Positions 34,294 through 43,462 of a stretch of 64,000 nucleotides of DNA are shown piece by piece. Source of the stretch: Platycnemis pennipes. Its lineage: Eukaryota; Arthropoda; Insecta; Odonata; Platycnemididae. The position numbers were made by a program, and so were the translations under genes. Below the pieces are notes generated by a model. That model worked only from the letters and a program-made list of their open reading frames with translations. It did not search any database and was not told the origin of the DNA. Location: NCBI GenBank assembly GCA_933228895.1, contig OW121854.1, positions 7,443,131 through 7,507,130 on the forward strand. The letters are read 5' to 3'. Position 1 is the first letter of the stretch; each line of letters starts with the position of its first letter.

Positions 34294-34457
34294 CTGCGTC
34301 GTCGTTGATGGGACAAGAGTTTCGGCTGCATTCCAGCAGGCGTCTTCAGCTCGAAGTGTAGGGCATCAAACGTTTAGAGGACGCCTGCTGGAGGAACTTC
34401 ACCTGAAGACGCCTGCTGGAATGCAGCCGAAACTGTTCTCCCATCAACGACAACGCG
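34294..34457. repeat. Fold-back with about 62-bp arms (Penelope-like/hammerhead relic)
   Basis: Left arm 34294-34357 and right arm 34396-34457 are inverted copies sharing GTCGTTGATGGGA, GTTTCGGCTGCATTCCAGC and AGGCGTCTTCAG. The 38-bp spacer holds a further partial copy (GACGCCTGCTGGA). In the right arm, CTGAAGA (34403-34409) precedes GAAAC (34429-34433), the order of hammerhead core boxes. AATAAAG follows downstream, as in other copies. Confidence 0.7.
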
Positions 34458-34828
34458 GTCTGATTACGATTCTCTTAATAAAGCTATTTATGATTTCTCA
34501 TTTATTTCGCCCACAGAAATTTCCTATCATAATTTCTTCGTTGGAATAAATCCTTTGCCTCACTCTGCGGATTAAGAAGCTTGTTTTCCTAGTGAGTATT
34601 TGCCAAATCGCTTTGCTTGATTGCTTTGATATAATCAATTGAAAAACTTTTTCGCCGCCGATGTCCTGACTTCCGCAGCTTTCTTTTTGCTGACTAATTA
34701 ACAAAGAAAAAATGTATAAGCGAGCGTCTTTACTATTCTACCAGTGTAATCCGAAACACGTATATGAAATAATCCCACTGAAGCCTATGCTACGTATGTT
34801 ATTGTTAGGCATAGGACCACCAAATCGT

Positions 34829-35250
34829 ATACCCGATACATCTAGGTTATACTATGTGAGCCACCACGAGGGTGTGTGGCAGGGGGTGAAGATCACCAAA
34901 CATGAACTATTGACATGCAACTAGGATATTTAATGGATATATGCCAATCATATACTGCATCTAAATCCTTAGCTAAAGACTGACTGTCCTCTTCATTTCT
35001 TATCTCCTTATACACTACTGCATCATCGGCAAAAAGACGGAGCTTGCTATTTTTAACTACTGCATTCAAGTCATTTACGTAGAGAAGAAATAAAATTGGG
35101 CCTATCACGCTTCCCTGAGGAACACCCGATATAACTATTACTTCGCCTGAGCTGACACCATCTAATGCCACCCTTTGAACGCGTTCATGTAAGAAGTCTC
35201 CTATCCAGCCTACTGCATTACTGTCTATACATATAAAATCCTTGGTAACT
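34829..35250 (-). pseudogene. B3 LINE with internal deletion: 3'UTR fused to reverse transcriptase palm
   Basis: 34829-34947 is B3 3'UTR (GTGTGGCAGGGGGTGAAGATC, ATGCAACTAGGATATTTAAT). 34948-35250 encodes, on the minus strand, GVPQGSVIGPILFLLYVNDL and LRLFADDAVVYKEI, the palm with the catalytic FADD box. Comparison with 56812-58164 shows that the stretch between these parts, about 780 bp, is missing. The FADD motif itself is intact. Confidence 0.8.
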
Positions 35251-35579
35251 ACTCGGTAAAGACAGTGTTACATATCATTCATCGACGTCAAAAACCCCAA
35301 TAACAAAACGACACTCAGTAGACGTACGTACACATAATGAGGGAAGCGTAAGAAAATCACTCAGACATATTGAAACTTGGCGGAACCACCTCCAAGTCAT
35401 AAAGAGGTTGCCATTTTTCCGACAGTCGTCCACCGCATTTTTAATTAAATCTATAAAACTGTTATTTTTCATCGTAGAACGACGAATAAAGACGTACCTA
35501 ATCGCACAATTATCAGGAGTACAATGACAGTTAGTATTTGTCGCAACATAGTGCAGTTGTTAAAGTTTACATTGTATTG
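35251..35579. other. No gene recognised
   Basis: Non-coding spacer between two LINE copies. Confidence 0.5.
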
Positions 35580-35972
35580 GGTACGGTAAGAAATCTATTA
35601 GAGAATTTTCAATCGGAGAGCTTTACTGAAGGTGTTAGGCACATATTAAAAACACCAGCGTATTATGCTAGATTCGACCAGATAAATAAGATTAGAGAGA
35701 TAGATTTTCGTACTGATAGATTCAAAATGGCTGTACTATAAAGGAAGAGAATAGACAGCATAGCAAAGGGATGGGTAGGGGAAATATTTTAGAGTATTCT
35801 GTAGTGCATAATGCATGTATTAACCCCTCAAATACTCTAGATACCAACAATCTAGTTCCATGAGACCCTATAGTTGCTTGTTTGCATGTCGGTAGTGCAT
35901 GCTTGGTGATCTTCACCCCCGGCCACACACCCTCGTGGTGCCTTGCAGGATATCGTGTAGATGTAGATGTCA
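35580..35972 (+). pseudogene. B2 LINE 3' end with GATGTA tail
   Basis: Plus-strand coding remnant LENFQSESFTEGVRHILKTP, AYYARFDQINKIREIDFRTD and RFKMA, then a frameshift, then the complete B2 3'UTR and GTGTAGATGTAGATG. It is 5'-truncated. Confidence 0.8.
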
Positions 35973-36501
35973 GTTTTTGCTGTGGCAGCCTCTTGCCACA
36001 TGGATCAAGGAGAGAGGCCAGCGTTGGGGCTTGGGGGCGGATTAGGGCCCTTTCCGATGTGGGACCCACACTTCTGGCCACTAGTTTTTTTTCATCCTGG
36101 GACAAGGTCCGAGAAGATCACTTTTAACCATGTTTACTTCCAACTTGTGATGCCTCACATGGAGTATGCATCAATCATTTTTGGTCCAGTGAATATATTT
36201 AGTTCACGAACTGAACAAGATACAAGGAATGTAGCATATTCTGTTACGAACTCCTATGAACTTACAGACAGTGCCACTAGGAAATTAATTAAAATATACT
36301 GGATGCAAAAATGTTTTTCGCAAGCTTTAAGTTACTCGAAATTTTCAATCCACACGAATTATAATCTAACACTGCCGACTTACTCCTCCCACACTACATC
36401 AGTTGGAGGGACAGAAGAGAAAATGTGAAGATAAATTGTCTGTTGGACGGAAAAATACAAGAACTCGTATCTCTCAGGCACAATACAGGGCAACAACTAA
36501 T
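35973..36501. other. Mixed sequence; weak LINE similarity
   Basis: The frame 35967-36428 includes FNHVYFQLVMPHMEYASIIF and a following TRNVAYSV, which loosely resembles the LVRPHLEYAS-WDP segment of LINE C-termini. It is too weak to assign to a family. Confidence 0.35.
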
Positions 36502-36670
36502 ACATCTACATCTACATAATACCCTCAAGTCACCATAAAGGTGTGTGGCATGGGGTGAACTCTCACCAAATATGCCCTACATATTATGCATAAAAAAAAT
36601 GATCAGTACTTTTATAGGTACTGTTCAAAACTACGCTATTTAAAAAAAGATAAAAATAGCAAAACATATT
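36502..36670 (-). mobile_element. B1 LINE 3'UTR fragment (minus)
   Basis: Starts CATCTACATCTACATAATACC and follows the B1 3'UTR. It is one half of an inverted pair with the next fragment. Confidence 0.75.
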
Positions 36671-36699
36671 ACACACAAAACCTACTACTATTACCTACC

Positions 36700-36812
36700 T
36701 ACTATTCCTTTTTTATGCATGATATGTAGTGCATGTTTGGTGAGAAATCACCCCCTGCCACACACCCTTGTGGTGGCTTGCAGGGTATTATGTAGATGTA
36801 GATGTAGATGTA
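36700..36812 (+). mobile_element. B1 LINE 3'UTR fragment (plus)
   Basis: TGCATGATATGTAGTGCATG through CCCCTGCCACACACCC to four GATGTA-type hexamers. It faces the preceding minus copy, so both hexamer tails point outward. Confidence 0.8.
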
Positions 36813-36861
36813 GAAACCTCACCATTAATTAAGTTTTTTCAGCTCAGCTCAGCTTCACGTC

Positions 36862-36932
36862 CAGTGACGTTACACCCCCTGCCACTCTCTCTTCTGATTC
36901 GGTGGCACGCAGGGTGAAATATAGGTGTAGCT
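36862..36932 (+). mobile_element. Degenerate B-family tail
   Basis: ACACCCCCTGCCACTCTCTC, GGTGGCACGCAGGGT and TATAGGTGTAGCT align with the B tail with several mismatches. No coding part remains. Confidence 0.5.
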
Positions 36933-37187
36933 AATAAGCTAAGAATAATAAGCCAAAAACTATTAACGTTTCGTATGGCATAACATTTTTGCATACCTAT
37001 GAAATCTAATTTTAACAATGGGTATTCTAGTCTCTTTGTCAAATTACGCACTCGAATGAAATAATGAGTTGTCGAGCGCAGGAAGCTTATTCAGTATCCT
37101 AGACCTCGAATTCGACTTCCGTTGCTTCTGTGCACATACCTAAGTTTCATTTCTATTTGCTCCCATTCCAATTTTGTCGCAGAATCA
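36933..37187. other. No gene recognised
   Basis: Short non-coding spacer. Confidence 0.5.
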
Positions 37188-37262
37188 GGTCGTTTACCCT
37201 ATTTTTTATTTCCGAGTCCGATATAGCTCGTTAAATAAAAAGACCCGTATTTTTCCATTTAG
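37188..37262 (-). mobile_element. Family C terminal fragment
   Basis: CAGGTCGTTTACCCTATTTT through AAAGACCCGTATTTTTCC matches the outer end of family C (compare 22165-22230 and the reverse complement of 24080-24166). Confidence 0.55.
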
Positions 37263-37394
37263 ATTATTTCGGAAGGCATTGCATATTCGATTGTATCGTA
37301 ATTTTTGAATCAGCAAAAAACCTTAATTGCGCTTTTAGTCACACCAAAATGCATAAGAAAATATGTTATTGTTCAGTTGTTTTGAGTTATTTGA

Positions 37395-38008
37395 AGGATG
37401 CGACAGGATCTTCAGGAAGACCTCCCCTCCCCTTTACCAGCCAGTGTTTGGGATCCTAATGAATTAGGGTTGATCAGAGAATTAGACAGTGTGCAGCATA
37501 GAGCAGCTAGGTTCGTTAAAAGGTGTTTCGATAGGTTGAGTAGCGTTTCAGAATTAATAAAAGAATTAGGGTGGGAATCATTATCAGAGCGTAGGTTAAA
37601 GTACAGATTGAATCTATTAGGCAAACTTCAGTCGGATAGCTTTCCTGAATATGTTAGGCACATATTAAAAAAACCAGCGTATTACGTTAGATTCGACCAG
37701 ATAAATAAGATTAGAGAGATAGATTGTCGTACTGATAGATTCAAAATGGCATTTTTTGCCCGTACTATAAGGGAACAGAATAGGCAGCATAGGAAAGGGA
37801 TAGTTAGGGAAAATATTTTAGAGTAGTCAGTAGTGCATGATGCATGTATTACCCCTTAAATACTATCGATACTAACAATCAAGTTGCATGAGACAATATA
37901 GTTGCTAGTTTGCATGTTGGTAGTGCATGTTTGGTGACTTTCACCCCCTGCCATACACCCTCGCGGTGGCTTGCAGGGTATTGTATGGATGTAGATGTAG
38001 ATTTAGTT
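37395..38008 (+). pseudogene. B2 LINE 3' end, largely open C-terminus
   Basis: The frame 37398-37826 reads PASVWDPNELGLIRELDSVQ, HRAARFVKRCFDRLSSVSEL, ELGWESLSERRLKYRLNLLG, AYYVRFDQINKIREIDCRTD and RFKMAFFARTIREQNRQHRK, then stops after ENILE. The B2 3'UTR follows, ending in GGATGTAGATGTAGAT at about 38005. It is one of the best-preserved C-termini of the family. These residues follow the reverse transcriptase and are thought to help RNA binding. Confidence 0.85.
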
Positions 38009-38996
38009 GAATGATTCAGTGATGCAACGTAGTGATTTAATGAGCACCGCGCATATAACTCAACCTTTTCCAAATGCTTGTCAACCTTAATTTTCCCAGA
38101 ACCCTCTCTTTCTCATTGTGCCTGACATGTAATTACTGTCATTAAACGCGATCGTTAAACCCTCGAGAGCAGAGAATGACGAGGCGATCATTTCCAAAGG
38201 AGCGGAAGAAAATACTCCCTCATTAGTATTCGATACGGATCCATCTCGAGGCACGGGAAACTTTATCGGCCACTCTTACATACTGTAATTTTTCCCGTTT
38301 CCTGCCATTCGAAGCTTCGTTCTCGCTACGCAGCGAGCGCTGGGAAGTCGTGATCCCCTCTCACCAAAAGTGTCACGTGAGTCGTGACCTCACTGAATCC
38401 ACCTTTTGTGCAGCCACTTCAAGCGACAGTGCGATAAGGCAGGAGTCTTTTTTTCCTTTGGAGGAGGGACGTGAGCAGGAAGGCAATGTCATTCGGGAAC
38501 TGCTTCCGGTGGGCCGAGAGGTACGTCCTCGACACGTTATGCGTTAAAACGTGCGGCTCCTGTGAGCGATTGGAGAGCGGATTGGTGATTGTGGGAGGGG
38601 TAACAAAGAGCAACCCCCATCCCCTGGCAGCACTGTCGCCTCCATCACGGCGTAACAATACCATTGAGTCCCTACAGTTTATTTCTCGTTTGCTCCTCGA
38701 GAGAATCGATTCTATAACCGTGCGACAGATAGCATCTCAGTTTTTGTTAATGCATGTTTTTTACTTGATGAGTAGCAGACGTGACCTTTCACTCTTGTGC
38801 TACTCTAAACAGCCACAAGCCTGTGTATACCATTAAAAGGAGTGTTTGTAATTTCACCTGCAACGCACATTTATGTTGTAAATTGACTGAGGCTTTCTTG
38901 AGCCGTAATCAAACCAAGGACCTTTGACATACGAGGTCAATTAGCAGACAACCATAGTACCCAGGATTCAGGTGACGAAGGCAATTTTTTAGTTCA
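38009..38996. other. No gene recognised
   Basis: Moderately G/C-rich; open frames at 38350-38836 have no recognisable motif. Confidence 0.45.
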
Positions 38997-39655
38997 TCTA
39001 CATGTTTATCTATGCAATACCCTGCAGGCGACCACGAGGGTGTGTGGCAGCGAGGAAATTCATCAAACATGCACTATTGACATACAACTAGGCTACTACA
39101 TTGGAGACATGTTAGATAATGCGGTCACATTCAGCTCGATAAATAGTATGTAGGCAAAAGGGCGATGTGATTTTTCACTATTTAGGCCTCACCTTGAATA
39201 TGAAGCTAGTGTATGGGATCCAAATGAATTAGTTTTGATCTGAGAGCTAGACAGTGTGTAGCGTAGATCAGCTAGTTTTGTTAAAAGGTGTTACGATAGG
39301 TATAGTAGTGTATCAAAATTAAAACAAGAATTAGTTTGAGATTCATTATCAGTTCGTAGGTTAAATGTAGAGATTAAACGTATTGCATATATTAAAAACA
39401 GACGGATTTACTGAAGATGTTAGATACATATTAATAACCCCAGCGTATTATGCTAGATTCGGCCAGATAAATAAGATTAGAGAGATAGATTGTCGTACTG
39501 ATGGATACAAAATGTCACTTTTCTCCTTTACTATAAGAGAACACAATGGGCAGCATAGGTGGGTGGAATATTATTAAAGTAGGTAGTCTGTAGTGCTGGG
39601 TGGATATATTGACAACCAATCTCTTTATTTCTATGTAGATATTAGTCATCTTATT
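38997..39655 (-). mobile_element. B3 LINE inserted with 5' inversion (twin-priming structure)
   Basis: 38997-39150 is the B3 3'UTR on the minus strand, starting CATCTACATG and ending around GGTCACATTCAGC. 39152-39655 is the next-upstream part of the same element in the opposite (plus) orientation: YFSLFRPHLEYEASVWDPN-like remnants, then YYARFGQINKIREIDCRTD, then the first part of the 3'UTR up to GATATTAGTCATC. The two parts meet at the same point of the consensus without overlap. Confidence 0.75.
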
Positions 39656-39659
39656 GCTT

Positions 39660-39830
39660 GTTTGAATTTTGCTTAGAATGGTGATCTGCGCATTGAATCG
39701 GCAAGCTAAGAGTCCGAGATTGAAGTTCGATTCTCTGTACAGGAAACCATTTTCCGATGGCAGTTTTCAATATATCTTACTCATATCTCTATGGTGGCAT
39801 GCAAGTTATTACGATTGAAGGAAAAACTTG
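39660..39830 (+). repeat. tRNA-derived SINE-like element
   Basis: TTAGAATGGTGATCTGCGC resembles a polymerase III A box region. GAAGTTCGATTCTCTGTAC, about 45 bp downstream, is a good B box (GTTCGATTC). The 3' part, CTATGGTGGCATGCAAGTTATTACG, resembles the B-family LINE tail (ATGGTGGCTTGCAGGGTATTA), suggesting it borrowed the LINE 3' end for mobilisation. Confidence 0.5.
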
Positions 39831-42400
39831 AATAATGTTCCGTAATTAGAACTAAGAGCAAAGATCATTAGAGCAAAGTAAATTTGCCAATTTTATATTC
39901 CGCTCAAATAATTGTTATTACATGAATTAATTTGAGAGAATTTCAGAAATCTACGCAAAATTTAGATTAAATTAATTGGTACCAACTTCTTGTTGAGTTT
40001 TCCAATAAGAATATGTGTAGTAATTAAATAATTGGACATATGAGGAGGATAAGATATTGGACTTGAATGGGTAGCGAACTTCAAAACTTGGGAAAGGGGC
40101 TGTGGGAGGAGTTAAAGAAATTGTTGATAGGGGCTTGGGAGATGTATACACGGGCAGCTAGGGTCGGATCGGAATGACCGGGAAAGAGCAAAATTTAGCA
40201 AGAGCTTTCGACCAATTAACTTTACTATAATGGCTGACAGGATTATTTTCCACGTCATAAATAAGGCTTCGGCTGTAGCGACTAATCATCAGGACAATAT
40301 TTGTTAATTTTTCTCTGCTTCATCAATTTTTTTTGGCACTGTTTTGTTGAAGGTATTTGAAGGAAACAAGGTACAAATATGGTACCGTGACAATACTGTC
40401 GGAAGTACTGAATTTCTCAGGGTGGAAAAACTTCTAAACTTGCGACTTTCGTGTGCGTTAGAGATAAATGACTGGTGGCTCCAGCTGCTTGCTAGCATCG
40501 CCTGTCAACAACAACGTTGCTCCAGAGATTATATCCCTCGCGGCATGGAGAGCCGACTCAACGTTTTAATTCTTTGACCGGGGGTACTGTTTACCTATAA
40601 CCCTTAAAGATGGTGCTGGTGGCGTAACTAAAAAGGCCCGCTCAATTTGAATTAGACGTGTCGTCGTATTCTTTACTCTTTTATCGTTTTTCTGGTTTAA
40701 ATATAGAGGCATAGAACTCACTCTAACTACGCCGGGTCAACTTTCAGCTTCAATCTGCAATAGAAGTGGACTTGGGTGTCACACATAATAAAAACAATTG
40801 TTCCAGACATGGAAATTGATGACATTTATTGATAACAAATGTTACATATCTATTGCCGTAACCTAAATGAATGTTGCATCTTCTAGGGCAATAAATAATG
40901 GTGCATTAATCATTTCTATCAATATACAATACTTATTAATAGAAACGAGGATTCTCACATTGAAGAACCCTGGAAGAAAGAAGGAAACAATGAGACAAGC
41001 ATCCAAGCACGTCATTTGAGAAACCCACCTTCTTGAGGCCTATTATCAACAGGAATAAGACGTTCTTACTGGAGTTTTTTTTTAATTTCCTAAGAGCAAT
41101 TGTTTTATGTTGATCGTTAGACTGGCTGACATTATTTGGTCAAAAAACTATTTTAATACGACAAAATGTGCTACAACGTTAACAGTCACACTGGGAGAAG
41201 GGACTTTAAAATAATCAGATTCTGTAAGAGCTTCTCATTGATGATCAAATTACAAGGAACTACTGGAGAACCATTAAACAAACACCTTCATCTAACTTAA
41301 GCATACTTACTTCCACAAAATTACTCTGAAACTGTGATGAAATGAAGTATGCAACCCAATAAATCTATGAAATATTATAACGTCTACATAACAAATATCA
41401 ATATCAACTACAACGATGAAATAAGCCTGAATGAATGAGGAAGAGTGAATACCCAAATGTGAGTGTCTACACTAACAAGCTGGTTGGCCATGCAGTCTCC
41501 GTACATTAGGCTAAGTTCATCTAGGGAGCTACAAGGGTTATTTTTTTTGGTATTTACACAGAAAATTACTTTAGATACAGGTAGGAAATCTATTGCGGAC
41601 ACTTCCATTAGAGTAAATCCAAATTCAAAGTTCCTGACAGGTCAACACACACAGCAAGGCTGCAAAATAAAGCGTATTCTCATCGAAGTAAATACCAAGT
41701 GATCAACCAAATGGACCAAAAACAGCACAACCCATAACCATGCATCCAAATAAGCAGTTATGGCAATTGCGATTCTGTCATCCCTTCTATAGTTCACCAG
41801 AATCTACATCGCAATGAGATGAAATCCCATCGTTATCAGTATGTGCTCGTGTGCGATAGCCAATAAAACAAGGCACTCAAGGGCATGAATGGAAAGCTTC
41901 AGAGGTTAACATATAATACACCTGATATTTAAGCCACGAAGCTGCACGAAAATGCATATTCGTGACCAAATTCCGATGGTTGAAATGGCTAGAAAATAGT
42001 TAATGCTAACATAGAGTAACACAACCTGTATGATGAGACAAATTCATCGAAAAATTTGAATGCGTTACCAAGTATCCGTTCGTGGAATTCAAATATACTT
42101 AATTTCTGGATTAAATGCGGCTGACAGTGCAGGAATTACGCATTTAGAGGCTTTAAGTCGAATTTCAACGCAATTATATCGCTTCTTATACAGAAAAACG
42201 TAGGATAAACGGAGTTAATCACTGTTATTGCAGATGAAAACAATAATTTCTCATCTAACTTTCAGCTTAAATGTAGAGGCCGTAGAGGCGGACTGCGATC
42301 TTCGGTTGTCAAAGGTTTTGATGTCGTAGTAGTAAAATTGATAGTACGCTTATAATAATCTAGATACAATATAAGATCTAGTGTTTTCCCGGCGAATACC
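39831..42400. other. 2.6 kb with no recognised gene
   Basis: A/T-rich. One weak hammerhead-like core lies on the minus strand at 40258-40292 (CTGATGA then GAAG). Nothing else supported. Confidence 0.5.
40258..40292 (-). ncRNA. Weak hammerhead-like core
   Basis: Minus strand: CCTGATGATTAGTCGCTACA then GCCGAAGCC. The first core box is exact (CTGATGA); the second is GAAG instead of GAAA, so activity is unlikely. TTATTTATGACGTGGAAAAT follows, as in other Penelope-like relics. Confidence 0.3.
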
Positions 42401-42630
42401 ATGAAGAAATGCTTCTCGGGCTTGGCACCGGTTAATAGTCTCCATTACTGCCAACGTTTCAAAGAGCGATTCACTCTTCATCATCGGGGCTTCTGAGTTC
42501 CGGATTTTATTATTGCGAATAATTGAATCCGGCACTCAGAACCCTAATGACGAAGAGCGAGTCGCTCTTTGAAACGTTGGCAGCAATGGAGACTATTAAC
42601 CGGTGCCAAGCCCGAGAAACATTTCTTCAT
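42401..42630. repeat. Large fold-back: 107-bp arms, 16-bp spacer
   Basis: 42401-42507 and 42524-42630 are inverted copies with scattered mismatches, sharing CCAACGTTTCAAAGAGCGA and GTCTCCATTACTGCCAACG type words. Each arm, read inward to outward, carries an AAGAG...CTCTT stem followed by GAAACGTTGGC preceded by GATGA or AATGA. This looks like stem II and core boxes of a hammerhead with one altered base in the first box. Inferred Penelope-like terminal repeats joined head to head. Confidence 0.75.
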
Positions 42631-42690
42631 AAAGTCGAAAGACGAAGCTCCAATTTTGCGGTTACTTCCACACTTTTATTTAGGATTGTA

Positions 42691-42720
42691 GACCGGTTTC
42701 GGCAGTTAGGCCATCATCAC
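42691..42720 (-). ncRNA. Hammerhead-like core in Penelope-like relic
   Basis: Minus strand: TGATGATGGCCTAACTGCC then GAAACCGGTC. Stem II GGC/GCC with loop CTAACT, core GAAAC and terminal GGTC all fit. The first base of CUGAUGA is G instead of C. TAAATAAAAGTGTGGAAG follows, comparable to the 3.4- and 50.1-kb copies. Confidence 0.5.
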
Positions 42721-42765
42721 GTGCAATGCAGTTGAACAGAACACAAACAGTATTTATACAGATCT

Positions 42766-42880
42766 GGGGGGGGGGGGAAGAAGGGAGGGAAGGACAGGGA
42801 TGGGGTACGGGAAGTTATGGGAAACCGTCTTGGGTTCGAGATCGAGTCGTTATGCAGGACGGGGGGGGGGGGGGGGGGTT
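42766..42880. repeat. Two poly-G runs
   Basis: G-homopolymers of about 12 and 18 bases at about 42766 and 42861 in a G/A-rich stretch; quadruplex-prone and likely length-variable. Confidence 0.85.
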
Positions 42881-43029
42881 GTTAAAGACAAACGTAACAA
42901 GGGCGATGGGTTAGGGAAGGTGAGGTCATTTAACTAATTGTCTGGGTTTTTGCAGAGGCCAATCTCCCGTTGCTCAGTTGCATTCATCTTCCGTCCTTTC
43001 ATTTAACTACTTAATCTAACTAAAAATAT

Positions 43030-43462
43030 AACCGCAACCAATCACTCATCAATCCAAAATTAAAATAAGCAAAATGTGACGCCCACCGAAGAAGATAGCA
43101 TTGACATCATTTTCCTCCCGTCCTTGGCTGCTTTTCGTGGAGGTGAAGGGAGTGGATGGGGGTTCTCGGAATGTCTGCTCGCACAGATACTGTCGCAACT
43201 GCTCCTGTTGGCAGAGTCAGATGTGTCCCCTATTGCGATAAGACAAAGTAGCTTCGCGGGCTCAGTTGTGATTGGACGAAGTCGATATACGTCAGAGGTT
43301 ACACCACTCCCACTTTTCCGAAAGGTTTAAAAACATCAGTTTTTCGCCGCTTATAACTCGATAAATAATTGACGGATCAAAAAACGGAAAAATACGGATC
43401 TTTTTATTTTACAAACTCCATCAGATTCTGAAATAAAAAATCATGGCAGACAACCCCATTGA
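43030..43462 (+). mobile_element. Family C repeat, copy 5
   Basis: Same landmarks and order as 23669-24166: GTGACGCCCACCG, GTAGCTTCGCGGGCTCAG, ATATACGTCAGAGGTTACAC, TTCGCCGCTTATAACTCG and a final CATGGCAGACAAC. It is 430 bp and non-coding. Confidence 0.75.
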
